DNA from: Bacteroidales bacterium Phil12
Lineage (GTDB): Bacteria > Bacteroidota > Bacteroidia > Bacteroidales > P3
DNA length: 41,961 nt
Assembly: GCA_002633275.1 (NCBI GenBank)
Contig: NWBO01000090.1
Span: 1 to 41,961 of the forward strand
Direction of reading: 5' to 3'
Shown here: positions 7,861 to 16,327 of the stretch, one piece after another
Numbering within the stretch: the stretch's first letter is position 1
Layout of the letters: each line of letters opens with the position of its first letter
Notes under the pieces: generated by a model
The model's database searches: none
What the model saw: the letters and a program-made list of their open reading frames with translations, nothing else
Told to the model about the DNA's origin: nothing
Position numbers and translations under genes: made by a program

Positions 7861-7882
7861 CAAGGCGGTAACAAAATTGGTT

Positions 7883-8944
7883 ATGAACGTAAAAATGAAA
7901 AATAAAATTATATTCTTTGGAGGTACGGGAACTAACAAAGATTTTGGAGGAGAACTAACAAAGAATAAAGAAATTATCGCCAGACTTTGTGAGTTAGGAT
8001 GCAATGTAACGGTGATAGATTCATATAAATCCCGAGCAAGCAAAACAAAGCTGTTGAAAGTATGTTTGAAATTCTTCGCTTCTGTGCTGACGTACCCAAA
8101 GGCGACTTACATATTTTCAACTTCTTTTGGCAATACGTATCCTTTGCTCAAAATCTTGTACCGATTGCCTCATAAACTACATATCGCGTATTGGGTAATC
8201 GGAGGTAATTTGGCGGAACGTATTGTGGAGGGCGCGTATGATAGGAAATACCTGAAAATAGTGTCGCTTTTTATTGTTGAAGGTACGCAGATGAAACAAC
8301 GTATGGCGGAAGCGGGATTTGATAATGTGTTGTACAGACCTAACTTCAAAACCGTAGGAAAATTGCCAACAATAAAAAAAGCGAATGACGGAAAAATACA
8401 TTTCTATTTCCTTTCTCGCATTATGCCCGACAAAGGTTGCAGATATATTTTGCAAAGCGTGGAAGCGTTGAATCGAAAAGATCTGTCGGATAGATACGTG
8501 GTTGATTTCTATGGTGGTGTTGATGATGATTACAAAGCCGAATTCAATAAAGAGGTAAATCGTTATTCAAATGTGAACTATTGTGGAAGTCTACAATTGC
8601 AAGATGAAAGGAATTACGAGGTTCTGGCGAAATATCATTATATGTTATTCCCGACTTATTGGATTGGAGAGGGTTTTCCTGGCGTAGTCATCGATGCCTA
8701 CAAAGCGGGAACACCTATTATCGGTTCGGATTGGAACCTAAATTCGGAGTTTATAAAGGACGGAAAAACCGGTATCGTTGTCCCTACTCATTCCGTGCAG
8801 CGGCTTACGGATGCAATGGAAGATGTTATTTTGGGGAAATGCAACACAGACGAGATGTCGGCAAACTGCCAAAAAGAACTGGAGAAATTCAATACCAAAT
8901 ATGTCGTTAATGAAAGTCTTGTTGAATCAATAATCAAAAAATAA
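7883..8944 (+). CDS. Glycosyltransferase, GT4 family
   Basis: 353 residues from ATG 7883 (MNVKMKNKIIFFGGTG). The open frame extends upstream to 7808, but that would run through the hairpin at 7828-7860; ATG 7895 is another possible start. N-terminal Rossmann-like start; C-terminal GT-B donor domain with FYFLSRIMPDKGCRYIL, then YHYMLFPTYWIGEGFPGVVIDAYKAGTPII, whose GEGFPGVVIDA block is the GT4 nucleotide-sugar site with its conserved Glu. Retaining cytoplasmic enzyme; sugar unknown. First gene after the HU triplet, seven bases before the capK-like gene. Confidence 0.88.
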   Translation: MNVKMKNKIIFFGGTGTNKDFGGELTKNKEIIARLCELGCNVTVIDSYKSRASKTKLLKVCLKFFASVLTYPKATYIFSTSFGNTYPLLKILYRLPHKLHIAYWVIGGNLAERIVEGAYDRKYLKIVSLFIVEGTQMKQRMAEAGFDNVLYRPNFKTVGKLPTIKKANDGKIHFYFLSRIMPDKGCRYILQSVEALNRKDLSDRYVVDFYGGVDDDYKAEFNKEVNRYSNVNYCGSLQLQDERNYEVLAKYHYMLFPTYWIGEGFPGVVIDAYKAGTPIIGSDWNLNSEFIKDGKTGIVVPTHSVQRLTDAMEDVILGKCNTDEMSANCQKELEKFNTKYVVNESLVESIIKK

Positions 8945-8950
8945 TACATA

Positions 8951-10225
8951 ATGAATGCATCTTACAAGATAAAATATTATTTGCGAGAATTGGTGAAATT
9001 TACGCCAGTGTACAAGTCTGCATATCGCAATATAAGAATGGAAGAAAGTAAAGAAAAACAATTAGAACAGGTAAAGGAAGTTGTTTATTATGCAATCAAG
9101 AATGTACCATTCTATCAGAATTATTCTTCTTATATAAAAGACGAATTTGATATTAAAAAACTTCCAATAATACATAAGGAGGATTTGGTTCGCTCGGGGG
9201 AGTTGATGATTTCTCGCAAGTACAACAAAAAGCATTTGATTATGGTAAGTACGGGAGGAACCACTGGACCTTCGGTAAATGTTTATCAGAGTTTTAGAGA
9301 ATCGGTAATTGGATATGCTTATACGAACTACCGTTTTTATTTGCTGGGAGATAATCTTGAAATATGCACGATTAGAGAACACGATTTGACTGAAAATGAA
9401 ACTTATCGTCATTTCGGCAATAGGCTAATGTTGGCTCCAAATAAAATAAAGATTGAAACAATAGAGTATTACGTTTCTTTGATGCAGAAATATAAGGTCA
9501 ATTGTTTGCATTGCTATCCGACATCCTTACAGGCATTATGCAAATTAATAGAGAAAAAATATGGGCATAACATTCCCGATATACCGATAAAAGGTATTTT
9601 GGTTAGTTCAGAGATTTTTTCCGATGAAGTAAAGAGACTTGCCAAAAGAATATTCCCAAATGCCAAGATATTGAATTTCTATGGACAGACAGAGTTGGTA
9701 GGGCAGGCAATAGGAATTGATTTTGAACCGATACGATTTATCAAATCTTTTTCATACGTTGAATTTATGGATGTTGACGTACAACAAAATGGCAATAGAG
9801 TTGCCGAAATAGTGTGTACAGGATTTAAGAAAAGTATGCCGTTGATAAGGTATGCCACCGGGGATTATGTAGAGATTGATGCCACCGGAAATATAGTATC
9901 GATTATTGGAAGAACGTCTGATTTCCTAATCGGTAAAAATGGTGAGGTTATTCCTTGTATAATTGTAAATCGGGAAGATACAATGAAAAATGTTACATTG
10001 GTGCAATTCTATCAGGATGAACCAGGAAGGTTTATATACAATGTGGTAGGTAATGATAAGTTCGGGGATGAGGATATTAAAGCAATCAATGAAGATATTG
10101 AATTGAATTTTGGCGATACTATGAAATGGGAAGTTGTGCAAGTTGATAAAATAGAAAAGACCAAGAGGGGTAAGCATAGAAAGATTATTCAGAAATTGGA
10201 TGTTGATTACTATCTAAACAAATAA
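8951..10225 (+). CDS. CapK-like adenylate-forming enzyme (PaaK family)
   Basis: 424 residues of the phenylacetate-CoA ligase/CapK branch of the AMP-binding superfamily. Seen: the P-loop-like STGGTTGP (about 100-107), NFYGQTELVGQ in the middle, TGDYVEID and IIGRTSDFLIGKNGEVI where the hinge to the small C-terminal domain lies, and the C-terminal KTKRGKHRKI with the likely catalytic Lys. CapK-type proteins are common in capsule loci and are thought to activate a carboxylic acid. Next to an AAC(3)-type acyltransferase this suggests an unusual acyl or amide group on the glycan; that is inference. Close coupling to the GT before it. Confidence 0.85.
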   Translation: MNASYKIKYYLRELVKFTPVYKSAYRNIRMEESKEKQLEQVKEVVYYAIKNVPFYQNYSSYIKDEFDIKKLPIIHKEDLVRSGELMISRKYNKKHLIMVSTGGTTGPSVNVYQSFRESVIGYAYTNYRFYLLGDNLEICTIREHDLTENETYRHFGNRLMLAPNKIKIETIEYYVSLMQKYKVNCLHCYPTSLQALCKLIEKKYGHNIPDIPIKGILVSSEIFSDEVKRLAKRIFPNAKILNFYGQTELVGQAIGIDFEPIRFIKSFSYVEFMDVDVQQNGNRVAEIVCTGFKKSMPLIRYATGDYVEIDATGNIVSIIGRTSDFLIGKNGEVIPCIIVNREDTMKNVTLVQFYQDEPGRFIYNVVGNDKFGDEDIKAINEDIELNFGDTMKWEVVQVDKIEKTKRGKHRKIIQKLDVDYYLNK

Positions 10226-10229
10226 TTAT

Positions 10230-10343
10230 ATGTTGAACGCAATTTTATTTTACTGCATATCGCGGTGGTGCTATTTGCGTTTTATTTATTCAAAGCCTTA
10301 CACTGACAACTTTGGAATTGTTGTTGATTGGTCATATAAATAA
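10230..10343 (+). other. Small open frame of 37 codons, unknown
   Basis: In the 130-base gap between the capK-like gene and the acetyltransferase, ATG 10230 opens 37 codons (start MLNAILFYCISRWCYLRF) and stops at 10341-10343. It begins five bases after the preceding stop with a hydrophobic N-terminal segment. I do not recognise it. It could be a small membrane peptide, a gene remnant like those at 2028-2263, or chance. Confidence 0.25.
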
Positions 10344-10355
10344 CGTATTAAGTAT

Positions 10356-11228
10356 ATGTCGAATATAATGTATTACATCAAGCATTACTTGAAAAGCGTA
10401 ACATCTGCGAGGTTTAGGACAAAGATTAAACGAGAAAAACGGCATCTGCGACTATTGTTTTCCACGAATAAGAAAACATCTTTGGAAGACTTTCGTAAAT
10501 TGCTTACAGATACTCTCGGAATTAAGAAAGGAGATTGGCTATTGGTGTCATCAAGTTTTGGAAATTTGAATGCAGATTTTTCTCCACAAGAAGCAATAGA
10601 ACTATTGCAATCAATTGTTACAAAAGAAGGACTTGTAATGATGCCCTATTATCCTCCAATGAATTCCACCGAATGGGCAGAGAAAGACAATGTGTTCGAT
10701 ATGACGGAAACCAAATCCGGTATGGGTGTATTGACTAATGTGTTTTCAAAAATGCCTGACGTACATAAAAGCACGCATCCAACCAAGGCGATTTGTTACT
10801 GGGGAGAGGTAAAACTCGCAATAGATCAGCACTTTAATTCTACAACGCCTTTTTATTGGGATTCTCCGTATGGCGAGTTGTTAAAGCATGGTTCAAAGTC
10901 TCTATGTTTGGGATTGAAGAATATTCCTATTTTCCATGCTTTTGAAGATATTCTATCAGAACATTATTATGATTATTATCATCCGGAAAAGAAGAAGCTA
11001 AAAATACGACTGCCTGATAGGACTGAAATAGAAGTGTCCACCTATGTTCACAATCCGGATATAATAGATCATTGTATTCCAGCAGGAGACTACGTAAGGC
11101 AAATAAATCCTCCGACCTATCAACGTGTGCCATTCGGGACAAAATATGTGGTGGTAGTTGATAATAAATGTCTATTTGATACTGTGAAAGAAAATTTTAG
11201 AAAAGGGAATACAAGGTTGATAAAATAA
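10356..11228 (+). CDS. AAC(3)-family acyltransferase, probably acting on a sugar
   Basis: 290 residues of the aminoglycoside 3-N-acetyltransferase (Antibiotic_NAT) fold. Seen: LGIKKGDWLLVSSSFG (about 51-66), EAIELLQSIVTKEGLVMMPYYP, MGVLTNVFSKMPDVHKSTHPTKAI (the family's x-HP block) and DSPYGELLKHGSKSLCLGL. The family uses acetyl-CoA to acetylate amines. Inside a polysaccharide operon, after a CapK-like enzyme, a role in N-acylating an amino sugar of the repeat unit is far likelier than drug resistance; that is inference. A paralogue is encoded at 32534-33487. Confidence 0.82.
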   Translation: MSNIMYYIKHYLKSVTSARFRTKIKREKRHLRLLFSTNKKTSLEDFRKLLTDTLGIKKGDWLLVSSSFGNLNADFSPQEAIELLQSIVTKEGLVMMPYYPPMNSTEWAEKDNVFDMTETKSGMGVLTNVFSKMPDVHKSTHPTKAICYWGEVKLAIDQHFNSTTPFYWDSPYGELLKHGSKSLCLGLKNIPIFHAFEDILSEHYYDYYHPEKKKLKIRLPDRTEIEVSTYVHNPDIIDHCIPAGDYVRQINPPTYQRVPFGTKYVVVVDNKCLFDTVKENFRKGNTRLIK

Positions 11229-11310
11229 AAGTTTGCTTAAATGTTTCACATTATTTAGTGCTATCAATACAAATATTCATAAATGCACTACGAATAATTC
11301 TAAAATTTGA

Positions 11311-12357
11311 ATGAAAAAACTGATTCTGACACTCGATTACGAACTTTATGGCAATGGTTCGGGCAACGTGTTTCGTCATATCATAGAACCAACAGAAAAG
11401 ATACTAGCCATTGCGGAACGCTATAATGCCAAGATTACCATTTTTTTTGAAGTGATAGAATATTGGAAACTAAAAGAGGAATGGAAAAAAGGCAATCGGA
11501 TGGGATATGAGCGTAATCCTGTAGCTGCCATAGAAGAGCAATTGAAATGGGCGTATTCTAAAGGGCATGATATTCAATTACATTTACACCCACAGTGGGT
11601 CGATGCAATTTGGACCGAGAACTGTTGGAAAGTGAATATGAATAAGTGGCGATTGGGAGACTATGAAGGTGTTGGAGACAATTCATTGGTGAATTTATTA
11701 AAAAGAGGAAAAGAGACTATAGAAGTATTGATAGGCAATGGTTATCAATGCGAAGTATTGCGAGCAGGAGGATATAATGTACAGCCATCTCAGGCTTTGG
11801 TAAAAGCGATGCGTGAGGCTGGTCTGAAAATTGACTCTTCCATATATCCCGGTGGAAAAGAAACAGGTTCTTTATCAAAGTACGATTATACAACTATAAA
11901 TGCTGATTTAGGCTTTTGGTATTGCGATAAAACTCTTGAAACTGTTTGTGCCGGAAAATCTGATGTGATTGAAATGCCTATTGTTGCTTTGCCTATTTTA
12001 CGTTTGCAGAAATATTTGTCTATGGATAGAATTAAATCTCTTTTGCAAAATAGACAATCTGCGAAAAGTGCATTTGATGCAAAAACAAGTCAAGGCAAAA
12101 AGTGCAGTATGGGAAAAGTGCAGTATTTCTTTCAGAAAGAATGGCAGACTTGGGATTATTGCCTTTTCTCAAAAGGTATGCACAATAAATTTCTTAAACA
12201 TATAGAAAAACAAACAGAAAGAGATCTCTTTGTCCTTGTAGGACATCCTAAAAGTTTTGTTTCAAGTTCAGGTCTGGAGTTTCTATGTAAAAAGGCTCAG
12301 AATAAATATCTATTTGACAGTATCTCCAATTATTTGAACTCATGCAATTTGAAATAA
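11311..12357 (+). CDS. NodB-like polysaccharide deacetylase-family protein
   Basis: 348 residues with a (beta/alpha)-barrel look of the carbohydrate esterase 4/NodB type: LTLDYELYG at residues 6-14, HDIQLHLHPQW at 86-96 with His86, His91 and His93 as likely metal ligands, LRAGGYN at about 150-156, and LVGHPKS near the end. Note that the usual TFDD motif is LDYE here, with only one Asp. The family removes N- or O-acetyl groups using a divalent metal. There is no signal peptide, so it may act on a lipid-linked or nucleotide-linked intermediate in the cytoplasm. Its last 16 bases overlap the next gene. Confidence 0.75.
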   Translation: MKKLILTLDYELYGNGSGNVFRHIIEPTEKILAIAERYNAKITIFFEVIEYWKLKEEWKKGNRMGYERNPVAAIEEQLKWAYSKGHDIQLHLHPQWVDAIWTENCWKVNMNKWRLGDYEGVGDNSLVNLLKRGKETIEVLIGNGYQCEVLRAGGYNVQPSQALVKAMREAGLKIDSSIYPGGKETGSLSKYDYTTINADLGFWYCDKTLETVCAGKSDVIEMPIVALPILRLQKYLSMDRIKSLLQNRQSAKSAFDAKTSQGKKCSMGKVQYFFQKEWQTWDYCLFSKGMHNKFLKHIEKQTERDLFVLVGHPKSFVSSSGLEFLCKKAQNKYLFDSISNYLNSCNLK

Positions 12358-13538
12358 TTAAATCGTTTATTTCACTGAAATCCTACTGCGAGCAGGTGCA
12401 ATTCAAGGGTTGGGATCCGTATGACGGATTAAATTCACGAGTGTTTCAGGCTCTGCCTTTCTTGAAGAACTCGGCTTTGTGCCGGTTGGTAGTGATACAG
12501 GGATTTAAGCGTTGCCCTATCAATCTGCGGAAGATAGCTCTTGTGCCGAAAGAGTATAATGCCAAAGGTATCGGATTGTTCCTCTCTGGATATTGCAATT
12601 TGTATAAGGCGGTGGAAAAGCATCACGAATGGGGGAAGGAGTTGGGGGCTTTGGAAGAAATAAAAAAGCAAATAGAAGAGTTGGCAGAGTTGCTGATTTC
12701 CCTGCAATCCAAAGGTTATAGCGGTGCTTGCTGGGGCTATAATTTTGACTGGCAGGCTCGGCGGTTGTTCCTTTTTCCAAAGAATACGCCCACGGTTGTG
12801 GCTACTAATTTCTGTGCCACGGCTTTGATGGAAGCATACGAGATAACTAAAAACGAGACTTACTTGAAAACGGCTTTGTCGGCAGCGGATTTTGTAATCA
12901 AGGATTTACATCGCACTTCCTATAAAGACGGTTTCCTTTTTTCATACAGTCCATTGAAAGGTAACAATACGGTATTCAATGCTTCATTGTTAGGTTCACG
13001 GTTGTTGAGTTTTTGTTATCACTATACAAAGAAAGAGGAATACAAAACTTTGGCAGAACAAAGTGTTAAGGCTTGCTGTGAAGGACAACGCGAGGACGGG
13101 GCTTGGGTGTATGGCATGCTTCCTGTACAGAGTTGGGTAGACAGTTTCCATACGGGATATAACTTAGATGCGTTGATTGCATATCAGGAACTGACGAAAG
13201 ACACATCGTATTCGGAATATATACAGAACGGTTTTGACTATTACATCCGCAATTTCTTTGAGACGGATGGCACGCCAAAGTATTACGACAATAAGACATA
13301 TCCTATTGACATCCATTGTCCGGGACAATTGCTAATCACATTGTCGCGTTTGCACAAAATGTCTGAGCATAAAGATTTGGCTGAAAAGGTGCTGCATTGG
13401 ACTCTCCGAAATATGCAAGACAAGAAGGGGTACTTCTATTATCAGTTAAAACCAGGCATCAGTTCCAAAATATCCTATATGCGCTGGAGCAATGCTTTTA
13501 TGTTCAATGCAATGAGTCATTATCTGTTATCAAAATAA
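12342..13538 (+). CDS. Alpha/alpha-toroid (six-hairpin-like) protein of polysaccharide locus
   Basis: 398 residues. From about 110 onward it shows repeated helical-hairpin patterns: CWGYNFDWQAR (about 130-140), TVVATNFCATALMEAYEITK, NNTVFNASLLGSRLLSFCYHYTK, DGAWVYG and SFHTGYNLDALIAYQEL, which resemble alpha/alpha-barrel glycan-active proteins (polysaccharide lyases, epimerases, GH-type). No signal peptide. Overlap of 16 bases with the deacetylase-like gene suggests the two act together. Related proteins in Bacteroidota are often given misleading names; I do not assign a reaction. A hydrolase, lyase or sugar epimerase role are all open. Confidence 0.55.
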   Translation: MQFEIIKSFISLKSYCEQVQFKGWDPYDGLNSRVFQALPFLKNSALCRLVVIQGFKRCPINLRKIALVPKEYNAKGIGLFLSGYCNLYKAVEKHHEWGKELGALEEIKKQIEELAELLISLQSKGYSGACWGYNFDWQARRLFLFPKNTPTVVATNFCATALMEAYEITKNETYLKTALSAADFVIKDLHRTSYKDGFLFSYSPLKGNNTVFNASLLGSRLLSFCYHYTKKEEYKTLAEQSVKACCEGQREDGAWVYGMLPVQSWVDSFHTGYNLDALIAYQELTKDTSYSEYIQNGFDYYIRNFFETDGTPKYYDNKTYPIDIHCPGQLLITLSRLHKMSEHKDLAEKVLHWTLRNMQDKKGYFYYQLKPGISSKISYMRWSNAFMFNAMSHYLLSK

Positions 13539-13555
13539 CATTCCAATAAAATATT

Positions 13556-14254
13556 ATGAATAAACTTTCTTTGAACGGGGTCGAAATTTATCCTTTCGAA
13601 TCCGAACAGCAATTGTTGTCTTTTGTCGATGTGCATAAGGGTATTCTCGTGGCTATCAATGCCGAAAAGATATTGCACGCCACAGAACAGACTCGTGCCA
13701 TTATCAATAGGAATATCGGGTACTGCGATGGTGCAGGAGCGCAATTGGCTTTGAAGCAAAAAGGTTATGAAAACGCCTGCAAGATACCGGGATGTGAATT
13801 GTGGCTGAAAATCATAGCTCGTTTCTATAAGGAAAAAACATTTTATCTGGTGGGCGGCAAACAGCAGGTGATAGAGGAAACGGTGGAGAAACTTCAAAGG
13901 GAGTTTGAGGGAATACAAATAGTTGGTTATCGCAACGGTTATCTGAAATCTGACGAAGAACAGCAAATCTTGATTAACGATATAGCAGAAAAGAAGCCTG
14001 ATGTTGTATTCGTTGCAATGGGGTCTCCTAAACAGGAGTTGCTAATGGAGGAGATTCAAAAACGGCACAATGCGATTTTTCAAGGATTGGGCGGCAGTTT
14101 CGATGTTTATACAGGTCATGTTCAACGTGCGCCAAAATGGTGGGTGGAGCATAATATGGAGTTTGCTTACCGCCTTATAAAAGAACCAAAAAGAATCAAA
14201 CGACAGATACACCTAGTAAAATATGCTTGGTGGTTAAGTTACAAAAAATTATAA
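13556..14254 (+). CDS. wecG: WecG/TagA/CpsF-family (GT26) glycosyltransferase
   Basis: 232 residues, the normal length for this family. Seen: [11 protein letters not shown] (about 34-44), [13 protein letters not shown] (about 55-67, with the likely catalytic Asp58), [35 protein letters not shown] and [21 protein letters not shown]. Members add ManNAc or ManNAcA to undecaprenyl-PP-GlcNAc at the inner membrane face. With WecA, WecB and WecC all in this locus, transfer of ManNAcA as the second sugar is the natural reading. It ends eight bases before wecB. Confidence 0.9.
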   Translation: MNKLSLNGVEIYPFESEQQLLSFVDVHKGILVAINAEKILHATEQTRAIINRNIGYCDGAGAQLALKQKGYENACKIPGCELWLKIIARFYKEKTFYLVGGKQQVIEETVEKLQREFEGIQIVGYRNGYLKSDEEQQILINDIAEKKPDVVFVAMGSPKQELLMEEIQKRHNAIFQGLGGSFDVYTGHVQRAPKWWVEHNMEFAYRLIKEPKRIKRQIHLVKYAWWLSYKKL

Positions 14255-14262
14255 AGAAATAT

Positions 14263-15411
14263 ATGAAACGAGTAATGTTAGTTTTCGGGACGCGTCCCGA
14301 GGCGATTAAAATGGCTCCGCTTGTGAAGGAGTTCGAAAAACACCCCAAAAACTTTGAGACTATCGTTTGCGTAACAGGGCAGCATAGGGAAATGCTTGAC
14401 CAAGTATTGCAGATATTCGACATCAAGCCTGACTATGATTTGAACATTATGAAGCAGGGGCAAGACCTATATGATGTTACCTCCCGCGTTTTGACAGGTA
14501 TGCGTGATGTATTGAAAGAGGCGAAGCCTAATGTGGTGCTTGTTCATGGCGATACGACTACCTCCACGGCTACTGCATTGGCTGCTTTCTATCAGCAAAT
14601 TCCTGTTGGTCATGTTGAGGCGGGATTACGTACAAATAACATATACAGCCCTTGGCCGGAGGAGATGAATCGCCAAATTACAGGACGCATTGCTACATAT
14701 CACTTTGCCCCGACAATGTTAAGTAAGAAAAATCTATTGTCGGAGGGTATCAGTGAGAAAAATATTTTCGTTACGGGTAATACAGTTATCGATGCCCTAC
14801 ACATAGTTGTGGAGAAGATAAAGCAAGACGCACATTTACAAGAGCAACTTGCAAGTGTTTTACAACAGTCGGGGTACGACACAAACAGACTTCAAGGCAT
14901 TAAAAAGTTGGTGCTGATAACAGGACACCGTCGTGAGAATTTCGGTGACGGTTTTATCAATATGTGTACTGCTATCAAGGATTTGACTGCGAAATATCCC
15001 GATGTGGATTTCGTTTATCCGATGCACCTTAATCCTAATGTTCGTAAACCTATTCACGAGGTGTTTGGCGAGGATTTGAATAATTTGGGCAATATGTTTT
15101 TTATTGAACCTTTGGAGTATTTGAGTTTTGTATTCTTAATGGAAAAAGCCTCTATCGTTTTGACCGACAGCGGTGGTATTCAGGAGGAGGCACCCGGTCT
15201 TGGCAAACCTGTACTTGTTATGCGAGATACGACAGAACGTCCCGAAGCTTTGGAGGCTGGAACTGTAAAACTTGTCGGCACAGACTATAACAAGATTATG
15301 AGCGAAGTTTCCATTTTGCTTGACTATAAAGAGGCTTACAATAAGATGAGTAAGGCTGTCAATCCTTACGGCGACGGTAAAGCCTGCCAAAGGATAGTTT
15401 CAATTCTTTAA
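14263..15411 (+). CDS. wecB: UDP-N-acetylglucosamine 2-epimerase (non-hydrolysing)
   Basis: Converts UDP-GlcNAc to UDP-ManNAc, the substrate of WecC. 382 residues from ATG 14263 ([20 protein letters not shown]); the longer frame from 14227 would overlap wecG and adds a basic tail not found in the family. Seen: GTRPEAIKM (about 9-17), [42 protein letters not shown] and [22 protein letters not shown] near the C-terminus. Last gene of the left operon; a strong terminator follows 29 bases later. Confidence 0.95.
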   Translation: MKRVMLVFGTRPEAIKMAPLVKEFEKHPKNFETIVCVTGQHREMLDQVLQIFDIKPDYDLNIMKQGQDLYDVTSRVLTGMRDVLKEAKPNVVLVHGDTTTSTATALAAFYQQIPVGHVEAGLRTNNIYSPWPEEMNRQITGRIATYHFAPTMLSKKNLLSEGISEKNIFVTGNTVIDALHIVVEKIKQDAHLQEQLASVLQQSGYDTNRLQGIKKLVLITGHRRENFGDGFINMCTAIKDLTAKYPDVDFVYPMHLNPNVRKPIHEVFGEDLNNLGNMFFIEPLEYLSFVFLMEKASIVLTDSGGIQEEAPGLGKPVLVMRDTTERPEALEAGTVKLVGTDYNKIMSEVSILLDYKEAYNKMSKAVNPYGDGKACQRIVSIL

Positions 15412-15440
15412 TACGGTAACCGACATCAACAACAAAACTA

Positions 15441-15480
15441 AAAGGAGCAAAACGCTAAATTGCGTTTTGCTCCTTTTTTT
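15441..15480. terminator. Bidirectional rho-independent terminator
   Basis: AAAGGAGCAAAACGC (15441-15455) pairs with GCGTTTTGCTCCTTT (15462-15476) around a six-base loop, followed by more T to 15480. A-rich sequence before the left arm gives a weaker T tract on the other strand. It sits between convergent wecB (+) and the OmpH-like gene (-), so it probably serves both. Confidence 0.92.
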
Positions 15481-15497
15481 GGCGATTAAAAAATATG

Positions 15498-16205
15498 TTA
15501 TTTATTCTTTTTTACTTGGTCGTACTCTTCGTTCAAACCTTTGACTATCTCATTGGTGATGTCCATACCTGCATCAATGTATAATGTCGGACCGTTATAA
15601 CGCGATGTACTCAATATGATATTGTATTTGTCGTGCTTTGCGTTATAATCCTTAACGAAAGCCAACACAGCATTCAATAATTTCTCGTTTTGCTTAGCTA
15701 TCTCTTGCTGAAACTGGGCAGGCTGTTGCTGCATATCCTGAGACAGTTGCTGCTCTCTTTGTTTGAAATCTTTTTCCTTAGCTTGTTGCTGGCTCAAAGT
15801 AAGGTTCTGTCCTGTCTTTAAGTACTCCTGTTCTTCTTTTTGAAGTTGGTTGTATTTGTTACGCAAAGATGTTTCAAGTTGCGACTGACGAGCGGATAAT
15901 TCCTTTTGCATTTCAACAGCCATATTGTACTTCGCCATTATGGTGTCGGTGTTGATATACGCTATTTTCAAGTTGCCCGTTTGAACAATCTTACCTGCCT
16001 TTGCAGGAGTTTGAGGCTCTTCGCTACCCTTTTTAAACAAACCGATTATGCTTATAACCAACGCAGCACAAGCAATCGTAAATATTGCTATGATAAGCAA
16101 GTCGTTAGATTTTTTCGGGGTATTGTTATTAGCCGTCATCGGTGTCTCGGGCTGATTTGAAGTCGGGATAACTTCCGTAGGGTTGATGTTATTATTCTCT
16201 TCCAT
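15498..16205 (-). CDS. OmpH/Skp-like protein with N-terminal membrane anchor
   Basis: 235 residues. Residues 1-33 are polar and rich in Asn, Pro and Thr; about 34-58 is a single hydrophobic segment (LLIIAIFTIACAALVISIIG), so it is likely a membrane anchor with the N-terminus in the cytoplasm. From about 77 comes the OmpH/Skp domain: LKIAYINTDTIMAKY, a long Gln- and Glu-rich coiled-coil region (about 95-170), then YNIILSTS...LYIDAGMDITNEIV. Skp-type proteins are periplasmic chaperones for outer membrane proteins; an anchored form with a polar N-terminal tail differs from the usual soluble protein with a signal peptide. It is transcribed from a promoter divergent with the peptidase gene. Confidence 0.85.
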   Translation of the reverse strand: MEENNNINPTEVIPTSNQPETPMTANNNTPKKSNDLLIIAIFTIACAALVISIIGLFKKGSEEPQTPAKAGKIVQTGNLKIAYINTDTIMAKYNMAVEMQKELSARQSQLETSLRNKYNQLQKEEQEYLKTGQNLTLSQQQAKEKDFKQREQQLSQDMQQQPAQFQQEIAKQNEKLLNAVLAFVKDYNAKHDKYNIILSTSRYNGPTLYIDAGMDITNEIVKGLNEEYDQVKKNK

Positions 16206-16230
16206 TATTATTTTTTCATTAAATTTGTTG

Positions 16231-16259
16231 CAAATTTACAAAATAAAGTTGAATACCAA
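16231..16259 (-). promoter_or_regulatory. Promoter of the OmpH-like gene
   Basis: On the minus strand the -7 box TAAATTTG (16238-16231) and a TTGG (16259-16256) as -33 box are separated by 17 bases, matching the Bacteroidota promoter pattern. The start codon is about 25 bases downstream. Confidence 0.55.
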
Positions 16260-16261
16260 CC

Positions 16262-16288
16262 GTTGATGAGTATTTTTTTGTATTTTTG
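16262..16288 (+). promoter_or_regulatory. Promoter of the M49-type peptidase/gpsA operon
   Basis: TATTTTTG at 16281-16288 fits the Bacteroidota -7 consensus TAnnTTTG, with GTTG at 16262-16265 as a poor -33 box at slightly short spacing. It lies 39 bases before ATG 16328 and is back to back with the promoter on the other strand. Confidence 0.5.
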
Positions 16289-16327
16289 CACTTCATTTGA
16301 AATAAATAATAATCTAAACATATATAA

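Noticed and set aside
10356-11228. Aminoglycoside resistance gene
   Set aside because: The AAC(3) fold is real, but the gene is locked inside a polysaccharide operon and has a paralogue in the second locus; resistance is not supported.
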